64,000 bases of DNA from Otatea glauca (GCA_036346275.1 CM070719.1:34687591-34751590), one strand, 5' to 3'; positions 33,740 through 45,385 are shown, numbered from the stretch's first letter. The notes: a model not told the origin generated them from the sequence alone. Program-made: numbers and translations.

Positions 33740-35160
33740 GGGAGAACATATTGAATCTTTGGTGCAAGCGATGGAGGCTGAGAGCCAGGACTACGAGGCT
33801 TTAAGTAATGACGAAGACGATGAAGAGCCTTTCCCTGCTGAGTGGGATGAGTGTCCGTTCGATAGGCTGGTGGTCAACGATGGCAAACACTTCGCATGGG
33901 AGTATGATCGGAATGAGGTGAGGCAAGGTGCGATTTACAAGAATAAGTGCAAGGTTCAGGTAGCAGTGACAACATGGGCAGTGTCGCTGTGTAGAACTTA
34001 TAAGGTTGTGAAGTCAGATCAGTGGGTGTATGATGTCATATGCCAGATGGAGGGTTGCCCATGGCATGTCTATGCACACTAGTCTAAGTGGGACACCATT
34101 TGGAAGTGTTCTATAGTCGTTCCATACACATGCATGCTGAAGGAGTTTACGCAATCACATAAAAACATATCTTCAGGCTTTGTTGTGAATGCAATGCACT
34201 GTGGAAGAAGTTGGACGAGCTGATATCAAGGCATACAGTGGAGGTAGCAAAGAGGGTAATGCTTAGCATAGGGGAGGCCCCAGTAGCACTCAAAGAGTTA
34301 CCCACTGACCCTCTGCACCTGATCCAGAGAAACAGAAGGGCCATGAAATGCTTCTATGAATGGATAGAGAATGAGCCTAGGGAGAAATGGGCTCTACGTT
34401 ATGACACCGATGGTGCTAGGTATGGGGCCATAACGATAAACCTAGCTGAGGTTTACAATAGGTCATGCGTGATCTGAGACCCCTCCCCCTAGTTGCTATA
34501 TGGAGGGTGTTCTTCGTGGCATCGTGAAGTACTTTGTGGATCGCCGTGCTAGGTCATTCGCCCGCATGAATGACCCTACTGTGAAGTACTCCGAGGTGAT
34601 TCTACATATATGGAGGAGAAAGGCAAGAAGGGGGAGATGCAAAGAGCATTGAAGATGGGCACGAGGGAGCTTAGTTTTGAGTTGCTATGTAAAGAGAAAG
34701 ACGGTCGTGGGACGAACCGAGGAAAAGTTACTCATGAATGCATCCTACAAAGGCTGACATGTTTCTGCACCTGCAACAAGTCTTGTCTGTTACACCAGCC
34801 GTGCTCACATGTCATGGTTGCCTGCTCAACAATCCGTATGGATCCTGATATATTCATGTCACAATTCTTCAATAAGGAAGCGGTTGCGGCAATTTGGAGT
34901 GCGAAAATTTATGGTTTTCGAGTGATGGGTTTGTTCACAGAGCATCATAGTTGGGAGGACACACGGTGGGTTCTAGATGTCAGCAGACTAAAGGGCGTAG
35001 GGCGGCGGTAGACAAGGCGTATAAGGAACGACATGGACGCTGCGAAAAGTGGTCGTCGTATAAAGAAATGTTCAATTTGAAAGGAGATGGGGCATATTTT
35101 CAAGTATTGCTCAATGATTCAACGGCCGTGAAAATGTTGTATGCACTTGTAATATGAAAT
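33740..35160 (+). pseudogene. Mutator-like (MULE) transposase, catalytic core deleted
   Basis: The N-terminal acidic part and MuDR-type DNA-binding domain occupy 33759-34082 (DRLVVNDGKHFAWEYDRNEV ... KSDQWVYDVICQMEGCPWHV). After a stop come HKNISSGFVVNAMH and then, abruptly, LWKKLDELISRHTVEVAKRV (34200 on) and REKWALRYDTDGARYGAITI, which belongs to the region after the DDE core. About 130 bp remain where several hundred codons with the catalytic Asp-Asp-Glu are expected, so the nuclease domain is gone. The SWIM zinc finger survives as CTCNKSCLLHQPCSH (about 34770-34810). MULE transposases cut and paste elements with long terminal inverted repeats. The stretch 33040-33740 has no clear domain. 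Confidence 0.8.
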
Positions 35161-35379
35161 TATTGTCCTTAATTAGTACATCAATTTATTGTATCGAACT
35201 CATATGTGTAATGAATGTATGGACTTTGCATGTGTAATATTTGCTTGCAATTTGTATGTCTAATTTTCGTATTCAATTTTTACGTTTTGTTGTTGTATTC
35301 AAATTCTCTTTGTAATTACTGCATTCAGTTTGTCTGTGTACTTGAATTCGTACTAGCATTTAACTATTGAATTGCAGGT

Positions 35380-36480
35380 ATGGCAGGTGTCCAGCAGTAC
35401 AAGTTGCTCAACCTAGTGATAGACGTGACTCACTGGAGCCGCTTAGCTACCTTGCCGCCACCAGATGGGGAGCTGCCATTCGAGCTTAGCGCCCTACGCT
35501 TGCGCACCCAATGAGAGCATGGCAGATCGACCCATGATATATTCTGAGGTTAGTGCACTGTTGTCATAGTTGTGTTACGATGCCTTGAATGTGAGGAGCG
35601 TTCGTTCTTACAATATTTTCATGTAGTCTCAGAGTGGCAGGGAAACTGCCTCTAGTACGAATGGTGGAGGCGACTATTGCCGACGTGCAGGACAGGTGTG
35701 GTGCCCCTACGACAGGAGCTTACCGACTGCTTTGGTAGATCGCTGGTGACCAGAGACGCACACATTTTACCTCCCATAAGGTGAGATGGCACTGACACTG
35801 GAGGACGTCAGCTACCTACTGGGCCTACTTTGCACAGGGACGTGGTGGTGCCTGCCGACATCCACCCGAAGTGGCGGACGGAGCTCCTAGGCTGGTTCGC
35901 AGGGGTGCTAACCGCCGAGCGTGGGTACACACCTTTCACTTCTATGCATGGTCTGATGTAGAAGTGGCTGGTACAGTTCTACGTAAGTGTGATTTAATTT
36001 GTCTAATTTTTATTTTGCTTTCCATTTTAGTTGTCAAACTGACCATTACTTTCTGTAATGGAGCGGGGGAGTACATCATCAGTCGCCACTTCGAGGCATA
36101 CCAACTCTGGCTGTTCGGCTGGGTCTTGTTCTGCTCGTCCCACGGAGAGAGTGTCGACAAGCACATAATCCAGTACACGAGGTCGATCACGGACGTCGAC
36201 CTTGAGGAGATACCGCAGCTGGCTTGGAGACCGATTATACTGGCTACCACCTACCGGGCCCTTTGCGACGGGTGTCGTCGTGTGGCGAACTCGTCCACTC
36301 TCGTCGGGCGTCCTCTACTTCTTCAGTTGTGGCCGCATGTCGTCCTTGGTCCATCGCAGCTCACCAATGCGCTCAGATCGAGCCAGCCATCGTAGGTTGG
36401 CTTTGTTACTCCGTCGACACCAGCATGACCTGCTAGGAGTACTCGTGGACATGCACCTGATCAACTGATGTTCCATCCAA
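35380..36480 (+). pseudogene. plant mobile domain (PMD) protein remnant
   Basis: ATG at 35380 (MAGVQQYKLLNLVIDVTHWS), followed by DGELPFELSALRLRTQ. In later frames come EMALTLEDVSYLLGLLCTGT (about 35787-35845) and GAGEYIISRHFEAYQLWLFG ... LATTYRALCDGCRR (36061-36290). This is the plant mobile domain pattern (PF10536), found in MAIL1-type proteins and captured by several MULE and gypsy families. A GTAAGTG donor at 35983 and a TTTTAG acceptor near 36030 suggest an intron. Frames are broken between segments. It sits directly behind the MULE transposase on the same strand, as in PMD-carrying MULEs. Confidence 0.72.
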
Positions 36481-36769
36481 ACATGTGTAGCGTCGAAGGA
36501 GGCCTGGCACGACACGAGGGGTGCCACCGTGCAAGAACCCCAACTAATTTATTTTTCCTTTAATACATGATGTACTAATAGGATATGGTGTTTTTCTTTA
36601 CTACCTTATGTACTATTTCAATATGGTATTTTGCTTTGTTAACTTATGTACTATTCGTATATGATATTTTGCTTTGTTAACTTACCTACTACGTAATTAC
36701 CTCCTCATAGTAACAATAATTGTGAAATACCGACAGCATCCATCACCTTTCGCAGTCACATGTCGCAAC

Positions 36770-37075
36770 ACTCTGCCCACCGCTTTCAGCTTTTTGAGGA
36801 CGATTTGACAACATGCTGCCAGTAGCTTTGTCAGGCCGATTTGACAACACTCCATGATAGCACACTGCCTATCCCTCAGACCGATTTGACAACTTATGGG
36901 TAGCAGCTTTGTCAGGCCGATTAGACAACTCGCGATATCAGCTTTGTCAGGCCTATTAGACAACTCGCGGGTAGCAGCTTTGTTAGGTCGATTAGACAAC
37001 TCATGGGTAGCAGCTCTGTTAGAACGATTTAACAACTCACAGGCAGCATCTTTCTCAGGGCGCTTGGACAACACA
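36770..37075. repeat. 36-bp tandem repeat
   Basis: Eight or nine diverged copies of TTTGTCAGGCCGATTAGACA ACTCGCGGGTAGCAGC lie between the PMD gene and the next promoter. The minus-strand open frame over it (37074-36697) encodes only the repeat. Confidence 0.85.
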
Positions 37076-37093
37076 CTGCCATCTTGGACTTAC

Positions 37094-37101
37094 TATAAAT
37101 A
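37094..37101 (+). promoter_or_regulatory. TATA box upstream of GRF-like ORF
   Basis: ACTATAAATACAACACC lies about 130 bp before the ATG at 37226, followed by an A/C-rich leader. This is standard plant promoter spacing, so this ORF probably had its own transcript. Confidence 0.55.
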
Positions 37102-37225
37102 CAACACCATGTCCAGCATATACATTCCACACAACACTGAGCCAACACAACACTGAACACCACATCCCTACCAGCACCACAGCGGTTCTTCATAGGCCAA
37201 CTGCGCGATAGTCGATGGGTTCACG

Positions 37226-37904
37226 ATGGCCAACTACGCAACAGTTCTTCGTAGGCGCAAGTGGCTTGCCGAGAAGGGGAAAAACTACTCAAATCTTTCT
37301 TGCAAGGATGCACCTATGCCACCGGAGTTTCCCTTCCGAAACTATGATTGTGATGCTCCGGTGAGGATGAAACAATCCAGACATTGCAACATCGCTGCTC
37401 GGGCGTACTACACATGACACTATGAACTACGTGTAAGTTAATGACATGCATGTATATTCCGTGATCTGTTTTTCAGACTTCTATCATTGTCCTCGTATGA
37501 CACCAGGGAGAAGACAGTTGCCACTTCTTCCAATGGATCGATGGCCTGGACAAGTACGATAGGGAGTACTTGCAGCACAAAGAGTACATGCACTTCGCAG
37601 TTCTCCTCGAGTAATTCCAACGTTGGAAGCCTAAGCCTTAGACCGCAGAAGACAAACCAAAGCAACCGCACTACCAGGACGATGATGCGCACTTCTGGAT
37701 GGCACGAGAGGAGCTTCAGGAACATCGTAAGAAGATGAAGGACATAGCCGATGAGTGGGACAGACGCGAGTGTGAGGAGTTGAAGATCCCCCCAAAAGAC
37801 TATTATTGGGTCGATGTGTATGAGCCTAATTGGAAGGAGGCCAATGCCCTGCATCTCACGCAATCAAAGGGGAAAGCACCGATTGATCTTCAATATAGGG
37901 TTTA
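37226..37904 (+). pseudogene. GRF-like zinc-finger ORF of the MULE (5' part)
   Basis: ATG at 37226 starts MANYATVLRRRKWLAEKGKN. PEFPFRNYDCDAPVRMKQSR, ARAYYT and, after a frame change near 37420, CHFFQWIDGLDKYDREYLQH match the layout of GRF-type zinc-finger proteins (C-x-C, then aromatic-Trp-Ile-Asp), although one or more Cys are lost. The C-terminal part is an acidic/basic helix (HRKKMKDIADEWDRRECEEL) ending LQYRVY at the solo LTR insertion. GRF fingers bind single-stranded nucleic acid in known proteins; its role in MULEs is not established. Confidence 0.55.
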
Positions 37905-39545
37905 TGAAGGACCATGTGGAGGTCCATCCATGTTTGTGATGAGTATTTGACTTTATTTGAGCAAGGTGTGCTCAAGTTTGAGTTTGATTTGGATTGATTT
38001 TCAAAATGAAGCAATTTGAGTTGTCTCGGCCAGGAGTGGCAGTACCGGTCGTATGGACGTGGTAGTGATGAGTTGGATGGTTTATTGCACATCTTTGTGG
38101 GCATTGCTATGTGAGGAGTTTCCTTGTCTTTGATGGTTGTAGGGCGACGGTGCTAGGTCATGGTGAGGCGAAGGATGACCGGGACTAGGCGAGGAGTGTC
38201 GGAGGTCCAGACGGTTGGGAGATCGCCGGAAGATGATCGGAGACGGAGTCCGGGCAAGTCAAGAAGACAAGGAAAGGAGTTGATGCTAGCTAGATGCCGC
38301 GTGGATCAATGAGGGCCGTCGGATTGAGGTCTAGTTGATAGGTTAGCGGGTCTAGGTAGTATGCTTTGAAAACCGTGCAAGAAAACCCGGTATGTGTGTG
38401 GGTTTTGGGTTAGCCCTTGCATGGCTGTGTGTGTGGGTTAATCCTAGCCCTTAGATGAGTGCTCTAGGGTTGAGGGACTCATCCAAGGGTGGTAGGTGGC
38501 CCAAGAGTAGTATAAATAGGGGTGGAGGGGTAGCCTCCTTCCCTTGAAGGTGTTGAGGTTTTTGATGCTTGTTTGAGTTTTGCCCACATGAATGTGAGGC
38601 TTTGTAACCTCCCCTTCCAGAAATGAAAGTTTTATCCATCCACCTCTGAATTTATTTTGCACATTTACATTATGTCTTTACTTTACGCAATTTAAATTCA
38701 GCATTTACTTTCCCGCAATTACATTCCCGCAATTTACTTTCAAGTAATTTGGATTTGCCTCCCCTCCTTCTAAATGCTGCTGATCTTGGATGTTTTGAGT
38801 GCGTTCATATGGTTTTACATCTCTTTTGCACTCTTGGATTGAGTAGAGAACATCTTATCTTTCGAGTTCCAACTTTGTTCAGAACTTGTTCTTTGCGCAG
38901 CAGTCAGTGTTTGATTTTTGTAAACATATAGAAAAATCATTTTTGAGTGATTCTTATTGGAGGAGGTGCGGGATTCTGATATACACCTGCAGGAAAATTT
39001 TGGAGTTCACTTGTTGCACCGTTTGGGCGTCATGAGGTGAAAACCGAGCCCCAAACTTTCTGCTCGAAGTTCTTGAGGATACTGTGTTCTTAGATTTTTC
39101 CTGTTTTTTCTGTAATGCTTTTTGAGGAGAAATTTGGTGGAGTTCTTCACGACTCTGATGCTCATAGGGAGAAACATTCTCAGAATTTTTTGAGCTGCAT
39201 AAACCCACCAACCTCCTGTGCAAATTGAGGACAAGTTCTGGAAATTCTGCTTTTGCTTTTCTGAAAGTGACTTTTGTGATTTGAATTGATGTCCTTTCTA
39301 AAAGCAAGAGTTTGAATTGATTCCTCTTTATCTTGGACACTAGACAACCAAGATTGTGACTCAAAAATCCCCACATATTTTATGGTACTTATCAATGCAA
39401 GCTTGGGGTACACATAGTTGTCTAGTTTTTCGGGTTTTTCACAATTTCCTTTGAGCGATCTTGTCGAGGTTTTTGTTGGAGTATTTTGGGGGAATTTTTA
39501 TTTGCGACCATTCACCCCCCCTCTGTTCGCCATCTCGATCCTTCA
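37905..39545 (+). mobile_element. solo LTR of a copia-type element (1641 bp)
   Basis: It starts TGAAGGACC and ends GATCCTTCA, a 7-bp terminal inverted repeat, flanked by GTTTA at 37900-37904 and 39546-39550. The 3' end CATTCACCCCCCCTCTGTTC is the Sirevirus-style LTR end. It has a TATA box at 38511-38518. No internal region remains, so it arose by LTR-LTR recombination. Confidence 0.88.
38511..38518 (+). promoter_or_regulatory. TATA box of solo LTR
   Basis: AGTATAAATAGGGGTGG is followed about 70-100 bp downstream by a TTTGTAACCTCCCC-type region. This is the promoter of the solo LTR. Confidence 0.6.
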
Positions 39546-39808
39546 GTTTACGACAACAAGTACAACTTTTTTCCATTTCCAAAAGGCGCGCATGTACCTT
39601 AGCAGTAGTTTCCGTTCATGGTTCGTCCATGTGGTCGCACCATGTCTCTTTCATCATATTCTACGTCATGTTATGTCCATGATGTCGTTCCATGTATCAT
39701 AATATTTCTATGTCATGCTACGTACCCCAATATTTGTACGTATGTTTCCTCTAGTGGTATTGTACAACATGATATGTCATCTTCTTCCGTACGAGCTATT
39801 AAACGTTA
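39546..39808 (+). pseudogene. MULE ORF 3' remnant
   Basis: After the GTTTA duplication the GRF-like frame resumes in phase as VYDNKYNFFPFPKGAHVP and stops near 39605. The rest, to the antisense LTR at 39809, is CATG-rich DNA without a recognised feature. Confidence 0.55.
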
Positions 39809-40802
39809 TGTAAGACCCCCATTTTTGATAATATTTATTAATAATGGGTTTCATGTACATACAGTACTAGTCCCATGATCAGTGGCTAGTACTCACAAAT
39901 TACAAATTGTGATCACATCCATTCACAATAATATTACATATGAAAGCATTATAAGTCTTACAATTTATTCTTACAAACCAAAATAAGATGCAGCGAAAAC
40001 ATTATTTATCTTGTAGTATTCATTAGCCCAAAACCCTCAGGCAACAGACAAGGTAAAAACCCTAGAAAATATCATCGTTGTAATCCCCGTATCCTACGTG
40101 ATCATATATTTCATTGGGGTATCCCGTTTCATCACCTAAAAACAACGATAGCAAGATTGAGTACATTGTGTACTTAGCAAGACTTATAGTGTATCACAAA
40201 TGTAGATATATTAAAAATACAGGTTATGACAAAAGAGAGGCTCTACAGTTATTTTGCATTGGCGGAAATGAAACATAACCAAATGATAGGTTGCAATCGG
40301 AATTTTTGTAAAATACAGCAAAGTTCGTAATAAAGTAATAACAGAATAATAGATTTCATATCGCAGTCTACCTGACTAATTCACACTACTTCATTGTCAA
40401 CCCTCGACATGAAGTACATTTCCCAACACCAATTCCAAATAGCCCATTTCGGAAAATACCAAAACATCTAACAATGTGATGACGTTACCAAGTGCCCTTA
40501 ACCACGGGTGCGGCTAATCGATTAGATTTACACTCTGCAGATGTGTACAGCTTTACCCACAAGAAATGATCTACCCTTTTTGCCAAGCCAATAACACACT
40601 TCTGTTGGTATGTCGGCAAGGAGATCATAACATAACCGTTACATTGCACCAGCCTGGTGATGTTGAACCCTTGCTATGGTGGCAGAACACACACCCAAGA
40701 CATAATTTCATTTTCACAATAGCCCAGGAAGTCCATCCCTGCCACACATGTTTCTTCCCCTTAGCAAGGCGTACACCGTTGTATCGACATGCATTTACCC
40801 AC
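39809..40802 (-). repeat. antisense gypsy (Tekay-like) LTR fragment
   Basis: On the plus strand it opens TGTAAGACCCCC, the reverse complement of an LTR end. It carries GATTAGATTTACACTCTGCA and ACAGCTTTACCCACAAGAAA, the complement of the AAAGTGTACAACCTCTGCAG / AGTGTCAAATC blocks of the 55105-58809 LTR. The homology ends where a Sirevirus LTR begins (TGAGAGCATC, 40803), so the Sirevirus inserted into this LTR. Confidence 0.65.
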
Positions 40803-43337
40803 TGAGAGCATCTAGGCCCCCTATTTTTTTTAGTTATGCTTATCATGCAGGCTTTGGTGTTGATGATCAAGAAGCATACTTAGTATAAAGATGACAATAG
40901 CTATATTTGAAGAACTAGGCTAAGATGTTTATTTTTAGTTTTGGCTTGGGAGTTGATTCAAGCCATATAGCCAGGATAACCGTACTATTAAGAGGGATTA
41001 TACAAAAGTAATAATCTTGGTTCATAAGCTAAAATCACTAAGATTACTTGGAGCATAGAATATTTCACATCTCTCACTCAAAAATCCAGATATCCCTTAT
41101 CTTAGACAAAAAGAGTTCTTTTTGGGACTAACTTCATTTAGTCTGGCGCTGAAAAACCTAGTTTCAAGTTTCTAATCGAGCGCATTCCTTGTACGCCGGA
41201 CCGACTTTTTTAGTCCGGCAATAAAACTTTCGTTTGATTTATTTCAACCGAGCGTACACCATTCACAACGGATTGATCTGATTCATCCTTATCTTCAAGT
41301 CCGGTATATGTTGTCTTTTCACTCTGAACAAATTTCTAGTCCGGTGTTAAGAATTACTTTACTCAAATCTTAACCGAGAACATGCCGTTTGCTGCGGACC
41401 AAAATTCTGAGTGAACGCCGGACCAACTTTTTCGGTCCGGCGCAAACGTGATTCTCTTTGGTAAAAACAGCGGTTTTCCTTTTACGCCGGACCAACTTTT
41501 TTAGTCCGGCGCAAACATTATTTTGCTAGTATCCAAATAGAATAAAGCATGTGTACACCGTACCAATTTTATAGGTCTGGCACAAGCTTTCCTTTACCAG
41601 TACTTGTATACGACGGACCATTTTTTCGGTCCGACGCAAATGGGTCACACTGGGTACAATAATACTTCTCCAATCTTATGTACCCCGGGCTAACATTTTC
41701 AGTCCGGCGTGTGTATATATTTCAACATATGATTCATGCACCTTAAAATACTTATAAAAGAGGCAGTAGTTGACTTGTCTCATCCATCTTGCCAACCCCC
41801 AACTAGCAAATGGCAGGTACAACGGTTATTTCTGTTCAGGCTCTATATACACAATGCTTGGGTTCAAAAAAATTACAACCAATTCCAAATAGCCCATTTT
41901 TGAAAATACCAAAACATCTAACTATGTGATGACGTTACCAAGTGCCCTTAACCACGGGTGCGGCTAATCGATTAGATTTACACTCTGCAAATGTGTACAG
42001 CTTTACCCACAAGAAATGATCTACCCTTTTTGCCAAGCCAATAACACACTTCTGTTGGTATGTCGGAAAAGAGATCATAACATAACCGTTACATTGCCAA
42101 GACCTAACTTTGCACCAGCCTGGTGACGTTGAACCCTTGCTATGGTGGCAGAACACACACCCAAGACATAATTACATTTTCACAATAGCCTAGGTAGTCC
42201 ATCCCTGCCACACACGTTTCTTCCCCTTAGCAAGGCGTACACCGTTGTATCGACATGCATTTACCCACTGAGAGCATCTAGGCCCCCAATTTTTTAGTTA
42301 TGCTTATCATGCAGGTTTTGGTGTTGATGATCAAGAAGCATACATAGTATAAAGATGACAATAGCTATATTGAAGAACTAGGCTAAGATGTTTATTTTTA
42401 GTTTTGGCTTGGGAGTTGATTCAAGCCATATAGCCAGAATAACCGTACTATTAAGAGGGATTATACACAAGTAATAATCTTGGTTCATATGCTAAAATCA
42501 CTAAGATTACTTGGAGAATAGAATATTTCACATCTCTCACTTAAAAATCCAGATATCCCTTGTCTTAGCTAAAAAGAGTTCTTTTTAGGACTAAGTTCAT
42601 TTAGTCTGGCGCTGAAAAATCTAGTTTCAAGTTTCTAATCGAGCGCATTCCTTGTACGCCAGACCGACTTTTTTAGTCCGGCACTAAAAACTTTCTTTTG
42701 ATTTATTTCAACCGAGCGTACACCGTTCACGACGGACCGATCTGAATTCATCCTTATCTTCAAGTCAGCATATGTTTTCTTTTCACTCTGAACAAATTTC
42801 TAGTCCGGTGTTAAGAATTACTTTACTCAAATCTTAACCGAGAACATGCCGTTTGCTGCGGACCAAAATTCTGAGTGAACGCCGAACCAACTTTTTCGGT
42901 TCGGCGCAAACGTGATTCTCTCTGGTAAAAACAGCGGTTTTCCTTTTACACCGGACCAACTTTTTCAGTCCGGCGCAAACATTATTTTTGCTGGTATCCA
43001 AATAGAACAAAGTATGTGTACACCGTACCAATTTTATAGGTCTGGCACAAGCTTTCCTTTACCAGTACTTGTATACGACAGACCGTTTTTTTGGTCCGAC
43101 GCAAATGGGTCACACTGGGTACAATAATACTTCTCCAATCTTATGTACCCCGGACTAACATTTTCAGTCCGGCGAGTGTATATATTTCAACATATGATTC
43201 ATGCACCTTAAAATACTTATAAAAGAGGCAGTAGTTGACCTGTCTCATCCATCCTGCCAACCCCCAACTGGCAAATGGCAGGTACAACGGTTATTTCTAT
43301 TCAGGCTCTATATATACAGTGCTTGGGTTCACAAAAA
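40427..43337. repeat. tandem duplication, two copies of about 1.45 kb
   Basis: CCAATTCCAAATAGCCCATT begins both 40427 and 41879. The copies run in parallel to GCTTGGGTTCAMAAAAATTA at about 41877 and 43337. Differences are scattered substitutions and small indels; one 14-bp insert (GCCAAGACCTAACT region, about 42098) is private to copy 2. The unit includes the junction between the antisense gypsy LTR and the Sirevirus LTR, so the duplication is younger than that insertion. Confidence 0.92.
40803..41878 (+). repeat. partial Sirevirus LTR, first copy
   Basis: TGAGAGCATCTAGGCCCCC-type start, cluster of GCCGGACC...AGTCCGGC palindromes (41190-41700), and TATAAAAG at 41753-41760. It stops at the duplication boundary and lacks the last 0.7 kb of the LTR. 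Confidence 0.8.
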
Positions 43338-44030
43338 TTAGAAGAGCATTGCATATACACATCCTTGACATTCTGAACACCATTGACATCTTTCAAACCA
43401 ATTATAACTCTTTGATCTTTAGCATTCCTGAGCCTTCATTCCATCAAAGAGTTTGAGCTTCAACTCATAAACCACAAACATTCATTCTGAACATTTAGAG
43501 TTCTTGCTCCAAGCTGAGTCTAGTTTGCATCTAGCTATTATACCAAGAGACAGGGCTTGTGGATATTCTATTACTCTTGGAACTAGCTGTTCCTAGACGG
43601 TTGGAGAAGTTGTTGGTGCGACCTATCCAAAAGAGATTGTGGAAGGCCACCATTGCTGTGAAAGGTTGAGACTCACCGCACCAGAGTGGTGGAAGAGTCA
43701 AGCTAGTGAAAGACCAAAAGCCATTGAGATTGGCTATTTGGTGGAGCAATACTTTTGAAAGAAGTGCTCTAACGAGGACGTAGGAGATTGGTCTCTGAAC
43801 CTCGGTAAAAAACCCTTGAGTCGTTCTAATATTGCTTTATTTCTATGTGTTCATCTTATTGTCTGTAATCATTCAAGTTCTTCAATTATGATCTTACTGA
43901 AACAGAGTTGTGCTAAATTTCTATTCGAATTCTTTTCTATTGCTATTTTTATTAAGAAAAGTTTTTCTTAAGACTTAAAAGTTTTTAAAGTTTCCTATTC
44001 ACCCCCCTCTAGGCCGACTTGATCCTTTCA
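42269..44030 (+). repeat. Sirevirus-like copia 5' LTR (1762 bp)
   Basis: It starts TGAGAGCATCTAGGCCCCCA and ends TTGATCCTTTCA at 44030, after the CTATTCACCCCCCTCTAGGC block typical of Sirevirus LTR ends. TATA box TATAAAAG at 43218-43225. Upstream of it is a cluster of imperfect palindromes (about 42655-43170), a known hallmark of Sirevirus LTRs. The primer site follows immediately. Confidence 0.85.
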
Positions 44031-44032
44031 AG

Positions 44033-44044
44033 TGGTATCAGAGC
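44033..44044 (+). other. primer-binding site (tRNA-Met type)
   Basis: TGGTATCAGAGC, two bases after the LTR end, is complementary to the 3' end of initiator tRNA-Met, the usual primer for minus-strand DNA synthesis in copia elements. Confidence 0.92.
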
Positions 44045-44073
44045 AAGGTTACCCATTTTAAAAGCTTAACCGC

Positions 44074-45174
44074 TTGGGTAAAATGGCCGAGGGAATAGGA
44101 TCATCTATAGTAAGTGTAGGAAGGGTTCCTATTTTTGATGACACAAATTATGCTTATTGGAAAATTAGAATGAGGTGCTATCTTGAAGTCGTAAGTTATG
44201 ATGTGTGGAGAGTCACAGAAAGACCTTTGCCTCCACATGTCATACCTGAAGGGTAACACTCTTCCTTAGAACCTACACCTGGGGAAATAAGAAATTTGCA
44301 ATACAATGCTCAAGCTAGAAATGCTATCTTTTCTTGTCTCAGCATTGAAGTTTTATATAGAGTCAGCAATCTTTCTACTGCTTATGTTATATGGACTACT
44401 CTTCAAGAGATTCATGAGGGTACCTCTGATGTAAAAGAGGAAAGATACTTTGTTGTTAAAGAAAAATTTGTTCAATTCAAAATGCTTCCTCAAGAAAATA
44501 CTAATGACATGTTTTCTAGACTAAATCCCATCATAAATGAGCTTAAAGGTCTAGGAACTAAAGTTGATGATGTTGAAGTATGCAGGAAGATGATCAGGGT
44601 TCTACCTCGAGCCTATCACAACCTGATCACTTACCTATCCAATACTGGTGATCTGAAGAAGCTCACACCTACAGAACTATTGGGCAAAATCTCAACTCAT
44701 GAGCTTACATTGGTTGATGAAATTGAGACCAAGAAGAAGTCTATTGCTCTCAAGGCCAAGGAAAAAGTTCAAGATTCCTCTGATGAAGAAAAAGAAGAAG
44801 ATTCAAGCTATGAAGAGGATGAAGATGTAAGAAAACTGGCATTGCTCATGAGATCAGCAAATAAAATCATGAGAAGGGTAAATGCCAAAGGTAAGTCATC
44901 TAACTATTTCTCAAAAAGAAACCCTTTCTCTAACATTATCTGCTTTGAGTGCAATGAGAAAGGACACATAGCTGCTTGTTGCCCAAATAAAAGTAACAAG
45001 AAGAGCAAAAGCAAGAACAAGGATGACAATGATGAAGAGGAAGCTCAAGGAAGCTACAAGAAGAGTCACCGCAAGAAGAGCTACTCCAAGAAACATTGGA
45101 GAAAAGGGAAGAAGGAGGCACACATTGGTGAATGGATCACTGATGAAGAAAGATCAAGTGAAGAATCCTCTTCT
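44074..45174 (+). pseudogene. gag: Sirevirus gag, 5' part
   Basis: ATG at 44074 (MGKMAEGIGSSIVSVGRVPI), then DDTNYAYWKIRMRCYLEVVS, the copia capsid entry. A TAA stops the frame at 44254-44256; from 44296 it continues as QYNAQARNAIFSCLSIEVLY, TLQEIHEGTSDVKEERYFVV and SRLNPIINELKGLGTKVDDV (UBN2 domain). An intact CCHC knuckle, CFECNEKGHIAACCP, is at about 44941-44985. A Lys/Ser/Glu-rich tail leads to ERSSEESSS at the CACTA insertion. Apart from the stop, the coding sequence is well preserved. Confidence 0.88.
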
Positions 45175-45186
45175 CACTACAAGAAA

Positions 45187-45385
45187 CAGAGAAAAATTCG
45201 TGGGCCAAAAAAAACCCACGAATTTATTTATTTAAATTCGTCGGTTTGTATAAAACCCACGTTTTTAATTAAATTCGTGGGCCAGAAGTTACCCACGAAT
45301 TTAAAAATTTAAATACGTGGGCCAAAAATTACCCACGAATTTAAACTTTTAAATTCGTGGGCCCGATCATCCCCACAATTTAATC
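45187..45385. repeat. 5' subterminal repeats of CACTA
   Basis: Repeated AAATTCGTGGG and CCCACGAATTT in alternating orientation, forming several hairpins. In En/Spm elements such motifs bind the TNPA-type protein. Confidence 0.85.

Noticed and set aside
36697..37074. 125-codon minus-strand ORF
   Set aside because: Encodes only the translation of the 36-bp tandem repeat.
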